Of a DNA stretch of 64,000 nucleotides, positions 34,582 to 44,417 are shown piece after piece; the first letter of the stretch is position 1, and the number at the start of each line of letters is the position of its first letter. The stretch spans positions 2,170,001 to 2,234,000 of the forward strand of contig NC_022438.1 in assembly GCF_000470775.1 (NCBI RefSeq), in the 5' to 3' direction. The translations under genes were made by a program, and so were the position numbers. The notes under the pieces are model-generated. The model was given only the letters and a program-made list of their open reading frames with translations, was not told the origin of the DNA and did not search any database. This DNA comes from Leifsonia xyli subsp. cynodontis DSM 46306 (GTDB lineage Bacteria; Actinomycetota; Actinomycetes; Actinomycetales; Microbacteriaceae).

Positions 34582-37493
34582 TCCGCGTCCGCAGCGGTCG
34601 GCTCGACGGCGGTGGATGCGGTGGTCTTGACGGCGGCGGCCTTCTTCGCCGCCGCGGTCTTCGCCGCGCTCGACGTGGCCGCTGCGCTCGTGGTCGCGGC
34701 CGTCTTCTTCGCGGCGGCCGGCTTCGCGGGCGTCTTCTTCGCGGGCGTCTTCTTCGCGGGCGTCTTCTTCGCGGGCGTCTTCTTCGCGGGCGTCTTCTTC
34801 GCGGCGCTCGCGCGCGACGTGGCCTTCCTCGCCGCGCCCTTCTTGGCCGGACCCTTGGCACGTTTATCGGCCAGGAGTTGCACGGCCCGCTCGAAGTCGA
34901 CCTCGTCGACGGTCTCGCCACGCGGGATGGTCGCGTTCGTCTCGCCGTCGGTGACGTAGGGACCGAACCGGCCGTCCTTCAGCCTGATCGGTTTGCCGCT
35001 GACCGGGTCCGCATCGAATTCCTTGAGCGCGCTCGAGGCACGCCGGTTGCCATACTTCGGCTGGGCGAACAGATCCAGCGCCCCTGCGAGGTCGACGGCG
35101 AAGATATCGTCCTCTCCCGGCAGCGAGCGGGTGTCGGTCCCCTTCTTCAGGTACGGCCCGTAGCGGCCGTTCTGCGCCTGGATCTCGTCCCCGCTCTCCG
35201 GGTCCACACCGACGACACGTGGCAGATCGAGCAACCGGAGCGCGGTGTCGAGGTCGACGCTCGCCAGGTCCATCGATTTGAAGAGGGACGCCGTGCGCTG
35301 CTTCGGCGCCGCGCCCTTCTTCGCGGGCTTCCTGGCCTCGATCACCTCGCCGGTCTGCTGGTCGGCCTCGGGCTCTTCCGGGTCGGCTTCGGTCACGTAG
35401 GGACCGAAGCGGCCGTCTTTCGCGAGCACCAGCTTCCCGTTCGCCGGGTTGGTGCCCAGCACACGGTCGGTCTGGACCGGCGCCTCGATCAGCTCGCGCG
35501 CCTTGGCCGGGGTCAGCTCGTCCGGGGCCAGCTCCGGCGGGATGCTGACCCGGCGCGGCGAGGCGTCCTCCGCCGCACCCGGTTCGGCGAGCTCGAGGTA
35601 AGGACCGTACTTGCCGATGCGAAGCGTCACGCCGTCGTCGATCGCGATCGAGTTGATGCTGCGCGCGTCGATCTCACCGAGATTGTCGATGACCCGGCGC
35701 AGCCCCGTGTGCTTGTCACTGCCGAAGTAGAAGCTGTTCAGCCAGTCCACGCGCGCCGCCAAACCGCCGGCAATGCGGTCGAGGTCGTCTTCCATCTCGG
35801 CCGTGAAGTCGTACTGCACGAGGTCGCCGAAGTAGTCCTCCAACAGGCGGACGACCGAGAACGCCACCCAGCTGGGCACGAGCGCCTGACCGCGCTGGGT
35901 GACATAGCCGCGGTCGATGATCGTGGAGATGATGCTCGCGAACGTCGACGGACGCCCGATCCCGAGCTCCTCCAGCGATTTGACGAGGCTCGCCTCGGTG
36001 TAGCGCGGCGGCGGGGTGGTCTCGTGCCCGTCCGCTGCGACCTCCTGGACGGACAGCGCCTGCCCGGCGGTCAACGGCGGGAGCTTGGACTCACCGGTGT
36101 CGGAGGCGTTGCGCTCCTCGTCCCGGCCCTCTTCGTAGGCGCCCAGGAACCCGCGGAAAGTGATCACGGTGCCGCTCGCGGTGAACTCCGCGACCGTCCC
36201 CGAGAGCTGCCCCTCCGCGATGGCGGCCTCGACGGTGACCGAAGCGGTCTGTCCCTTGGCGTCGGCCATCTGCGAGGCGACCGTGCGCTTCCAGATCAGG
36301 TCGTAGAGCCGCAGCTCCGGCCCGCGCAACGACTTCTCCAGCTCGGCCGGAGTCCGGAACGTCTCACCCGAGGGACGGATCGCCTCGTGGGCCTCCTGTG
36401 CGTTCTTGCTCTTGGAGGTGTAGACGCGTGGCTTCTCCGGCACCGTCTCGGGACCGTAGAGCTTCGCCGCTTGTGCCCGTGCCGCGTTCGTCGCCTGCTG
36501 CGACAGCGAGGCGGAGTCGGTGCGCATATAGGTGATGTAGCCGTTCTCGTAGAGCGACTGCGCGACACTCATCGTCTGACGTGCCGAGAACCGCAGCTTC
36601 CGGGCGGCCTCCTGCTGCATCGTCGAGGTGGTGAACGGCGCTGCCGGACGCCGCGAATACGGCTTCGAGTCGACCTTCGCGACCGACACGACCGTGCTCG
36701 GCTTCCGGATCGCCTCGGCGAGCGCCTGCGCGGCGGCCTCGTCGAGGGTCCGCGCCCCGGAGGTCAACCGACCGTGGTCGTCGAAGTCGCGACCGGTCGC
36801 GATCCGGTCGCCATCGACCCGTGCGAGCCGGGCCCCGAAGGAAGGGGCCTCTTCCGGCGCAAGCTCGGCCGTCAGTCCCCAGTAGCTCGCCGCGACGAAC
36901 GCCAGCCGCTCCCGTTCGCGGTCCACGACGAGCCGCGTCGCCGCGGACTGGACGCGACCGGCCGACAGCCCGGGACCAACCTTCCGCCAGAGCACCGGCG
37001 ACACCTCGTAGCCGTACAGGCGGTCCAGGATGCGCCGGGTCTCCTGAGCGTCGACGAGGGCCGTGTCGATCTGGCGGGTGTTGTCGCGCGCCTTCTCGAT
37101 CGCCTCACGGGTGATCTCGTGGAACACCATCCGCTTGACGGGCACCTTCGGTTTGAGCACCTCGACCAGATGCCAGGCGATGGCTTCCCCCTCGCGGTCC
37201 TCATCCGTGGCGAGCAGGAGCTCGTCGGCGTCCTTCAGCGCCCGCTTCAGGTCGGCGACCGTCTTCTTCTTCTGATCGGACACGACGTAGTAGGGCTCGA
37301 ACTCGTTCTCGACATCCACCGAGAACTTGCCGAGCGAGCCCTTCTTCAGTTCCGGCGGCAGGTTCTTGGGCTCGATGAGGTCGCGGATGTGCCCGACTGA
37401 GGCCATGACCTCGTAGCCGTCGCCCAGATACTGCGCGATAGACTTCATCTTGTTCGGAGACTCGACGATGACGAGTTTCTTCGTGGCGGGCAC
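34578..37493 (-). CDS. topA: DNA topoisomerase I with Lys/Pro/Ala repeat tail
   Basis: A 971-residue type IA topoisomerase relaxing negative supercoils. GTG 37493 (VPATKKLVIVESPNKMKSIA) follows an AGGAG; the frame open to 37613 is not needed. The TOPRIM domain holds ATDEDREGEAIAWHL, and the catalytic Tyr is in ENGYITYMRTDSASLS. Several C-terminal repeat domains (DGRFGPYVT occurs repeatedly) take the place of zinc fingers, as in mycobacterial TopA. The end is a Lys-rich tail with five exact copies of KKTPA plus further Ala/Lys units. Such tails aid processivity and DNA binding in actinobacterial enzymes. Confidence 0.96.
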   Translation of the reverse strand: MPATKKLVIVESPNKMKSIAQYLGDGYEVMASVGHIRDLIEPKNLPPELKKGSLGKFSVDVENEFEPYYVVSDQKKKTVADLKRALKDADELLLATDEDREGEAIAWHLVEVLKPKVPVKRMVFHEITREAIEKARDNTRQIDTALVDAQETRRILDRLYGYEVSPVLWRKVGPGLSAGRVQSAATRLVVDRERERLAFVAASYWGLTAELAPEEAPSFGARLARVDGDRIATGRDFDDHGRLTSGARTLDEAAAQALAEAIRKPSTVVSVAKVDSKPYSRRPAAPFTTSTMQQEAARKLRFSARQTMSVAQSLYENGYITYMRTDSASLSQQATNAARAQAAKLYGPETVPEKPRVYTSKSKNAQEAHEAIRPSGETFRTPAELEKSLRGPELRLYDLIWKRTVASQMADAKGQTASVTVEAAIAEGQLSGTVAEFTASGTVITFRGFLGAYEEGRDEERNASDTGESKLPPLTAGQALSVQEVAADGHETTPPPRYTEASLVKSLEELGIGRPSTFASIISTIIDRGYVTQRGQALVPSWVAFSVVRLLEDYFGDLVQYDFTAEMEDDLDRIAGGLAARVDWLNSFYFGSDKHTGLRRVIDNLGEIDARSINSIAIDDGVTLRIGKYGPYLELAEPGAAEDASPRRVSIPPELAPDELTPAKARELIEAPVQTDRVLGTNPANGKLVLAKDGRFGPYVTEADPEEPEADQQTGEVIEARKPAKKGAAPKQRTASLFKSMDLASVDLDTALRLLDLPRVVGVDPESGDEIQAQNGRYGPYLKKGTDTRSLPGEDDIFAVDLAGALDLFAQPKYGNRRASSALKEFDADPVSGKPIRLKDGRFGPYVTDGETNATIPRGETVDEVDFERAVQLLADKRAKGPAKKGAARKATSRASAAKKTPAKKTPAKKTPAKKTPAKKTPAKPAAAKKTAATTSAAATSSAAKTAAAKKAAAVKTTASTAVEPTAADAE
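34726..34800. repeat. Five tandem 15-bp repeats inside topA
   Basis: GCGGGCGTCTTCTTC is repeated five times without a mismatch, encoding KKTPA units in the TopA tail on the minus strand. Perfect identity at the DNA level indicates recent expansion or ongoing slippage. The period is a multiple of three, so copy-number changes keep the frame and only alter tail length. Confidence 0.9.
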
Positions 37494-37720
37494 CTGACTC
37501 CTCGTTATATCTGTACGCACGATCGTTTCGACGAACGTGCGGTTTCGCTCCCCCAAGCGCCGCTCCGATGGCGGCGAGCGCGGCCCACACGGCCCAACAC
37601 GCAAACCATACACACCTCAGCCGCCAGTGTGCCTAATCCTCTCGACGGACGTTCGCCCTGGGCGCATCGCCCGAACCGCACCGCTCTTGCGGTCGCGCAG
37701 CGAACGCGGACAATAAGGGT

Positions 37721-37972
37721 ATGGCACCGACTTCAATGACGACGTACACCGCCAAGCTGATCGACGGCCCCCTCGAGGGCAAGACCATCGCCACGGCTTT
37801 CCTCGACGAGGACGGACTCCGCCCCCGTCTGGAACTCCCTTCCACCACCGCAGGCAAGCGCTTCGTCTACATCCGTGCCGCCGGGGCAGAGGTCGAGTTC
37901 GCGCCCGGCGACGACCGTGCGCCGCTTCCGAGCGCGGCGGCGTATCGCTATTTGGAGACAGTGTTCGACTGA
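37721..37972 (+). CDS. Small conserved hypothetical protein
   Basis: An 83-residue acidic protein (MAPTSMTTYTAKLIDGPLEG to AAAYRYLETVFD). The start is supported by AAGGG five bases upstream. It has no membrane segment or signal peptide and an even, structured-looking composition with KRFVYIRAAGAEVEFAPGDD. I do not recognise a domain. It stands alone between topA (divergent) and the tad cluster (convergent). Confidence 0.7.
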   Translation: MAPTSMTTYTAKLIDGPLEGKTIATAFLDEDGLRPRLELPSTTAGKRFVYIRAAGAEVEFAPGDDRAPLPSAAAYRYLETVFD

Positions 37973-38022
37973 GCAGTGCTCGGCCTGTGCGGCCCGCGCA
38001 TCGACTTATGGTGTGCCTGCCC

Positions 38023-38493
38023 TCATGGTGTGCCCGCCGGCCCGGCTCGAGCGGATGCGGAGGCCACGAGCCCGGCGTAACCCACCTGCACGGTGACAAC
38101 GGCGACCGCCTCGGTCACCGCACACGCGCTCACCACCGCGCCGTTCGCCCTCGCGATATTCCGGGCAACCTCACACGGTTCGCCCGGCAGCCGTCCGATG
38201 GCGATGTCCGCCGCCGCGAGCGCTGCCAGGTCCGCCGCGACGCCCGCCCGTCGTTGAGCCGCCAGCGCACCGCAGACCGCCATCACGAGCAGCCCGACCA
38301 CGACGACGACCGCCACGATCAGCACGGCAAGGACGGTGCCCGCTCCGCGATCTGAGGAGAGCGGGACAGCTACGCCACGCGCCGGCGACAAACCTGAACG
38401 CACACCACACCAAGCACGCGCACCACACCCCGAAGCCGCTGCCGTCTCCGCGCCACGACTCGCACGCTCACCGCTACCGGACACGAACCTCAT
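38023..38493 (-). CDS. TadE-like secretion-neighbourhood protein (Rv3654c type)
   Basis: A 156-residue protein in the last position of the tad cluster. It has a basic N-terminal part, then DRGAGTVLAVLIVAVVVVVG forming one membrane helix, and AALAAQRRAGVAADLAALAA, the signature of the helicase/secretion-neighbourhood TadE-like family. Unlike TadE it lacks the Glu five residues after the processing Gly. The ATG at 38493 is the likely start; a later start nearer the helix is possible because the first 55 residues are low in conservation. Probably a minor pseudopilin or assembly factor. Confidence 0.75.
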   Translation of the reverse strand: MRFVSGSGERASRGAETAAASGCGARAWCGVRSGLSPARGVAVPLSSDRGAGTVLAVLIVAVVVVVGLLVMAVCGALAAQRRAGVAADLAALAAADIAIGRLPGEPCEVARNIARANGAVVSACAVTEAVAVVTVQVGYAGLVASASARAGPAGTP

Positions 38494-38519
38494 GCGTGAG
38501 CCCGGTGTCACCGATGCCG

Positions 38520-38867
38520 TCACGGTCCCTCGACCGCCGACTCGTCCAGCGCGCACGCCCGGGCGCTCACAGCGAGCCCGAAGCTGCCGAGTCCGATCGC
38601 CGCGACCGGGGCGGACATCCGCACGCACACCATCCCTTTCTCCCTCTCGGTCGCGCTCGTCTGTCCACCCGGCGGATCGGGAGGAACATCCCCGCGCCCG
38701 AGCAGCCAGGCCATCACGGCGGCCCGATCGGTCAGCACCGCCTGCTGTGCCGCGGCCTGGACACCGGCGATGCACAGCCCGAGCCCGACGATGACGGCGG
38801 GGAGCGCGGCTGCGAACTCTGCGGCCACGCTGCCGCGCTCGGCGCTAACCGGCCACCGTGAGCGCAC
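38520..38867 (-). CDS. TadE family minor pseudopilin
   Basis: A 115-residue TadE-like protein from GTG 38867. The prepilin-type signal is visible: SAERG followed by SVAAEFAAALPAVIVGLGL, with Glu at +5 of the cleavage site and a single hydrophobic helix. The remainder is periplasm-equivalent. It overlaps the pilin gene upstream by 23 bp, and the TadE-like gene follows by 26 bp, so all are one transcript. Required for Flp pilus assembly in other systems. Confidence 0.8.
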   Translation of the reverse strand: MRSRWPVSAERGSVAAEFAAALPAVIVGLGLCIAGVQAAAQQAVLTDRAAVMAWLLGRGDVPPDPPGGQTSATEREKGMVCVRMSAPVAAIGLGSFGLAVSARACALDESAVEGP

Positions 38868-39021
38868 GTCTCACCAGTTCGCTCAGGATGCCGCGGACCT
38901 CGTCGCCCCGGAGCAACACCAGCAGCCCGGCGAAGCCCACCGCCGCCATGGTGGTGACCGCGTATTCGGCCGTGCTCGCGCCGCGTTCTTCGATGATCAG
39001 TCTGTTCGTGAACTCCCGCAT
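38845..39021 (-). CDS. Flp-pilin-like small protein (DUF4244)
   Basis: A 58-residue protein, MREFTNRLIIEERGASTAEY then AVTTMAAVGFAGLLVLLRGD. The motif ERG|ASTAEYAV matches a Flp prepilin site: cleavage after Gly, Glu at +5, Tyr at +6, then a hydrophobic helix that packs the pilus. It is therefore the best candidate for the major pilin. It lies 81 bp after the TadB-TadC-like gene. Too short to be noticed by length-based gene finding. Confidence 0.8.
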   Translation of the reverse strand: MREFTNRLIIEERGASTAEYAVTTMAAVGFAGLLVLLRGDEVRGILSELVRRALTVAG

Positions 39022-39102
39022 GGGTCCTCCTTCGTTGTCGATGATTCGATCCTCGCGGCGAAGGCTCAGGCGTGGTTCGAGTCGGGCGAATCTGTTGATA
39101 AG

Positions 39103-40026
39103 TCATCGGAGACCGGTCACTGTGGAGGAGACCATCGCGAGGATGACCGGTGCGACGCCAAGAACGAGAAACGCGGGGAGCACACAGACACCCAGCGGGA
39201 GCAACAGCCGCACAGCCAGCGTCGCCGCCCGCGCTCGTCCCTCGATGCGGGCGGAGCGCCGTTCCTGCCGAGACGCGGACGCCAGGAGATCGGCCACCGG
39301 CGCTCCCGCGCGTTCCGCGATACGGAGCACACGGTCGAGCACATGATCGTCGCCGGTGTCCAGCCCCGAACGCTCCCGCACCTCGCCGATGAGCCGTCGC
39401 GCACCCGGCACGGAGAGACCGCCCGCAAGGGCCGCGCCCATCAGGTCCAGTCCGACGCCGGCGACGGGGCCCCTCGTCGTCGCGGACCGGACCAACCGGG
39501 ACATCCAGGCCCGCCCCGCGAACGTCAGCCCGACACCGGCGACGAGGAGCCCCCAGCCGATCAGCGAACCGGTGAGCGCACCGAGGACGTCGATCCCGAG
39601 CCCGGCCGCCATGAGCAGCCCCACCAGGGGAAGGACCGTCATCAGCCGTGAGGTCGCCCGGGGACCGCTCAGTGCCGCTTCCACTTCACGCGCCGTCTCC
39701 GCGCGGTCGCGGAGCGAGGCTCCGGCGCCGCGCAACACGGGCGAGAGCACGGCTCCGGCGGCCTCGGCGACCTGCCAGGCTGCCGCGACCGTCCGAACGG
39801 CTGGGCCCGCCCGGACCGAGACGAGCACGAGCGCATCCCCCGGCCGCTCCCCCGCCGAGACCGCTCGCGCCACGCGGCCGATCGCGGGATGCGATGAGTC
39901 CTCCGCGAGATAGCCCCAAGCCGATTCCGGAGCCACCCCCGCCTCCAGCAGCACGCCCAGCGCCTCGACGGCCTCGGCGAGCGCGTCTTCCTCGAAACCG
40001 GGCCGCCTCCGGCCGCGCTCAGTCAT
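39103..40026 (-). CDS. Tad inner-membrane platform protein, apparent TadB-TadC fusion
   Basis: A 307-residue polytopic protein starting at ATG 40026 (MTERGRRRPGFEEDALAEAV), which overlaps the ATPase stop by eight bases. It has two GspF-like units. Residues about 10-180 (ALGVLLEAGVAPESAWGYLA, then helices LMTVLPLVGLLMAAGLGIDV) resemble TadB. Residues about 190-307 (GVGLDLMGAALAGGLSVPGA, final helices LLPLGVCVLPAFLVLGVAP) resemble TadC. Mycobacteria have these as two genes. No stop or frameshift is seen between the halves. It should anchor the ATPase to the membrane. Confidence 0.8.
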   Translation of the reverse strand: MTERGRRRPGFEEDALAEAVEALGVLLEAGVAPESAWGYLAEDSSHPAIGRVARAVSAGERPGDALVLVSVRAGPAVRTVAAAWQVAEAAGAVLSPVLRGAGASLRDRAETAREVEAALSGPRATSRLMTVLPLVGLLMAAGLGIDVLGALTGSLIGWGLLVAGVGLTFAGRAWMSRLVRSATTRGPVAGVGLDLMGAALAGGLSVPGARRLIGEVRERSGLDTGDDHVLDRVLRIAERAGAPVADLLASASRQERRSARIEGRARAATLAVRLLLPLGVCVLPAFLVLGVAPVILAMVSSTVTGLR

Positions 40027-41272
40027 CCCGCACCACCCGCAGACGGCCGTCGCCGCCGAGCGCGAGCCGGCCGAACCCCGCCACTCGGCGGCGCCCACCC
40101 GAGCGTTCGACGTGGACGATCATCCCGATAGCGCTGACCGCCTGACGCGCCACGGCTCGATCGTGCAGCCCCGCGAGCGCCCCGAGCGCCTCGAGCCGGG
40201 CCGGGACGTCCTCGATAGAGTTGGCATGCAGGGTGCCAGCTCCGCCGTCGTGTCCGGTGTTGAGCGCCGACAGGAGATCGCTGATCTCGGCGCCGCGGCA
40301 CTCCCCCAGGACGAGCCGGTCCGGTCGCATCCGGAGTGCCTCGCGGACGAGGCGGCGCAGGTCTACCCCACCCGCACCCTCCAGATTCGGCTGTCGCGCC
40401 TGAAGACCGACGACGTGCGGGTGCGGAATGCGGAGTTCGGCGACATCCTCGATCACGACGAGGCGTTCGGTGGGCGGCACGTGGGCGAGCATCGCCGCGA
40501 GGAGGGTCGTCTTCCCCGCGCCGCCAGCCCCCGTCACGAGGAGGTTGACCCTGCCTGCGACGGCGGCGAGCAGGATCGCACGCTGGGCGGCCGTGAGCGT
40601 TCCGCTCTCGACCAGATCCGGGATGCGCGGCTGCACGCGCGCGGGGATGCGGACGGAGAGCAGGGTGCCCTCGGTGGAGACGGGCGGCAGCACTGCGTGG
40701 ACGCGCACGCCGCCCGGGAGCCGGACGTCGATGAAAGGCGTCGCCTCGTCGATGTGCCGTCCGCCGTGCGCGATCAGGCGGACGGCGAGTCGTCTGACCG
40801 CGGTTTCCTCCGCGTTCCAGCCGTCCTGCCGTCGGAGGCCGCTGCGGGCGTCGTCCGTCCAGAGTTCGCCGGAACCGGTGACGAAGAGGTCGGTGATGCC
40901 CTCGCGCATGAGATAGAGGGTGAGCGGACCGTACGTGTACCAGAGGCCGGCCGGTGGCGGGGTCTGGAGACGGACCGATGAGGCGTCCGGACGCGGGGAG
41001 AGCACGGGCGGTTTCGACGCCACGCGGGACGAGACGGCCGCCAAGCCCCCTTCCGGGCTCCCGGCTAGCGTCGGTGTCTCCGGCGCAATCGCCGGCGACC
41101 CCCGCGATGCCGTCGCGTCATCCAGCGCAACATGAGCGGCCGGGAGCACCCGGCCGCCGCCCGGCGGCTCGTACCGTTCGGCCGGTCCTGCGGCAGCCTC
41201 CATCGCCCGGTGACGGGACGGCTCCCGTGGGCTCTCCCGCGGCTTCGCCCGCGCCCGTGTTCGTCTTCGCAT
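40019..41272 (-). CDS. tadA: Flp pilus assembly ATPase, TadA/CpaF family
   Basis: A secretion ATPase of up to 417 residues. Walker A is TGAGGAGKTTLLAAM, Walker B LVVIEDVAELRIPHPH, and the His box is GTLHANSIEDVPARLEALG, with MRPDRLVLGECRGAE between. The first 100 residues are Ala/Pro-rich and poorly conserved, so the real start may be downstream of the ATG at 41272. It powers pilus assembly. The septum-site protein gene (ssd) that precedes it in mycobacteria is absent; the region upstream instead contains the 6C RNA. Confidence 0.88.
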   Translation of the reverse strand: MRRRTRARAKPRESPREPSRHRAMEAAAGPAERYEPPGGGRVLPAAHVALDDATASRGSPAIAPETPTLAGSPEGGLAAVSSRVASKPPVLSPRPDASSVRLQTPPPAGLWYTYGPLTLYLMREGITDLFVTGSGELWTDDARSGLRRQDGWNAEETAVRRLAVRLIAHGGRHIDEATPFIDVRLPGGVRVHAVLPPVSTEGTLLSVRIPARVQPRIPDLVESGTLTAAQRAILLAAVAGRVNLLVTGAGGAGKTTLLAAMLAHVPPTERLVVIEDVAELRIPHPHVVGLQARQPNLEGAGGVDLRRLVREALRMRPDRLVLGECRGAEISDLLSALNTGHDGGAGTLHANSIEDVPARLEALGALAGLHDRAVARQAVSAIGMIVHVERSGGRRRVAGFGRLALGGDGRLRVVRDD

Positions 41273-41389
41273 CCCCTGACGCTACGGACATCCCGCGTCT
41301 GCGCGCCGGGGTCGCAGAATCCGTGGACAACTCGGCCGCGCCGCCGTGCTGTGGAGAACTCGATCGCGAACAGGAGACCCGTGTTAAAC

Positions 41390-41470
41390 AAAGGGGGGCC
41401 GCACCTATTGGGGGGAACAGGTGCGGCCACTGCGGCGCAGGATTGGGGGGAATCGTATTGCGCCGCACGC
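41390..41470 (-). ncRNA. 6C-type small RNA (twin C-loop hairpins)
   Basis: On the minus strand two perfect hairpins follow each other. The first is a 9-bp stem (41459-41467 with 41431-41439) whose loop contains ATTCCCCCCAAT. The second is a 10-bp stem (41419-41428 with 41397-41406) whose loop is GTTCCCCCCAAT. Two stems each displaying six C residues in the loop define the actinobacterial 6C RNA motif. Stem two is followed by CCCCCTTTGTTTAAC, which could act as terminator. In mycobacteria the 6C RNA (B11/ncRv13660) lies next to this same tad locus. It acts there by pairing its C-loops with G-rich mRNA sites. A promoter candidate is TTGCGT-16-TAGACT near 41525-41497. Confidence 0.9.
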
Positions 41471-41622
41471 CAGAATATTAACAATTCGGCCACGGACTAG
41501 TCTACGCAGAATCAATGCAAACGCAAGTCTGTTCGGGGTCCTCTTCTACAGGTTGTAGAGTCGGGCAGTATCGTGCCACGACTCATCCCATCCGGCATCG
41601 CAAAGGAGCGAACAGACTCGCC

Positions 41623-43587
<1,965 letters not shown>

Positions 43588-43659
43588 CTGTACAGCTAGA
43601 CGATCGGCGCAGCGCAGATCCAGACAGCGCGGACCAGAGCAGCACCGCTGCCGAACAGA

Positions 43660-43696
43660 GGAAGCGGCGCGAACCGGGCCGGTTCGCGCCGCTTCC
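43660..43696. terminator. Bidirectional terminator between acs and ridA
   Basis: GGAAGCGGCGCGAACC (43660-43675) pairs perfectly with GGTTCGCGCCGCTTCC (43681-43696) around GGGCC. It lies between two convergent genes and is symmetrical, so it can serve both. A separate 22-bp perfect palindrome at 43581-43602 spans the acs stop codon. Confidence 0.8.
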
Positions 43697-43708
43697 CGGG
43701 CTCACGGC

Positions 43709-44179
43709 CTAGTCGAACGCGACGATGAGCTCGACCTCGACAGGAGCGTCGAGCGGGAGCACAGCGACACCGACCGCGGAGCGAGCGTGGACGCCGGCGT
43801 CGCCGAAGACCTCGCCGAGAACCTCGGAGGCGCCGTTGACGACACCGGGCTGGCCGGTGAACGCGGGGTCCGAGGCGACGAAGCCGACGACCTTGACCAC
43901 ACGAGTGACGCGATCGAGGGAGCCGATCACGCTTTTGACCGCAGCGAGCGCGTTCAAAGCACAGATCCTGGCGTACTCCTTGGCGTCAGCGGCGGGGACG
44001 AGGCCGTGCCCCTCCCCCACTCTGCCTGTCGCAGGCAGAGCGCCCGCGACCATGGGCAGCTGACCGGAGGTGTACACGTGGCCGCCGTCGACCACCGCGG
44101 GAGTGTAGGCGGCGACGGGCGGGACAACCTCCGGCAGGTCGATCCCGAGTTCGGCGAGCCTCGCCTCGACGCCCGCCAT
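43709..44179 (-). CDS. RidA-family protein (YjgF/YER057c/UK114)
   Basis: A 156-residue protein of the actinobacterial RidA-like group: VAAYTPAVVDGGHVYTSGQL, then YARICALNALAAVKSVIGSL and the C-terminal VEVELIVAFD. Family members hydrolyse reactive enamine/imine intermediates; the Arg needed for that activity is in the usual region (ARSAVGVAVLP), where Arg precedes SAVG. The start overlaps the stop of the DUF4177 gene by one base. This pair beside a class A PBP gene is conserved in actinobacteria. Confidence 0.9.
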   Translation of the reverse strand: MAGVEARLAELGIDLPEVVPPVAAYTPAVVDGGHVYTSGQLPMVAGALPATGRVGEGHGLVPAADAKEYARICALNALAAVKSVIGSLDRVTRVVKVVGFVASDPAFTGQPGVVNGASEVLGEVFGDAGVHARSAVGVAVLPLDAPVEVELIVAFD

Positions 44180-44346
44180 TAGGTGTCCGCCCCGTCCCGC
44201 GCCGGACGCTTCAGGTAGGCGACCAGACCGCCTTCCGATCCGATGACCACCTGCACCAGCTCCCAGCCGTCAGACCCCCAGTTGTTGAGGATGGCGGCGG
44301 TGTTGTGGACGATCAGAGGGGTGGTCATGTATTCCCAGCGCAGCAT
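44179..44346 (-). CDS. DUF4177 small protein
   Basis: A 55-residue protein, MLRWEYMTTPLIVHNTAAIL followed by NNWGSDGWELVQVVIGSEGG. The NxxGxxGWELV block is the signature of DUF4177 proteins, of unknown function. Start at ATG 44346, with GAAAGG upstream; the longer frame to 44388 is not supported. Coupled to ridA by a one-base stop/start overlap. Confidence 0.85.
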   Translation of the reverse strand: MLRWEYMTTPLIVHNTAAILNNWGSDGWELVQVVIGSEGGLVAYLKRPARDGADT

Positions 44347-44417
44347 TCTGCCCTTTCCGGTTGCAGGGGTCGGGCCGTTCGGTCCCACCTATCAGGTTTA
44401 TCGCTTAGCCTGATCCT

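Noticed and set aside
32718..34921. Possible large fusion of the hydrolase, holB and tmk frames
   Set aside because: The long frames join unrelated out-of-frame sequence. Native starts at 32717 and 33904 with ATGA overlap or family N-termini explain the genes.
34878..37400. 840-codon open frame opposite topA
   Set aside because: No recognisable motif; it shadows a well-conserved topoisomerase gene.
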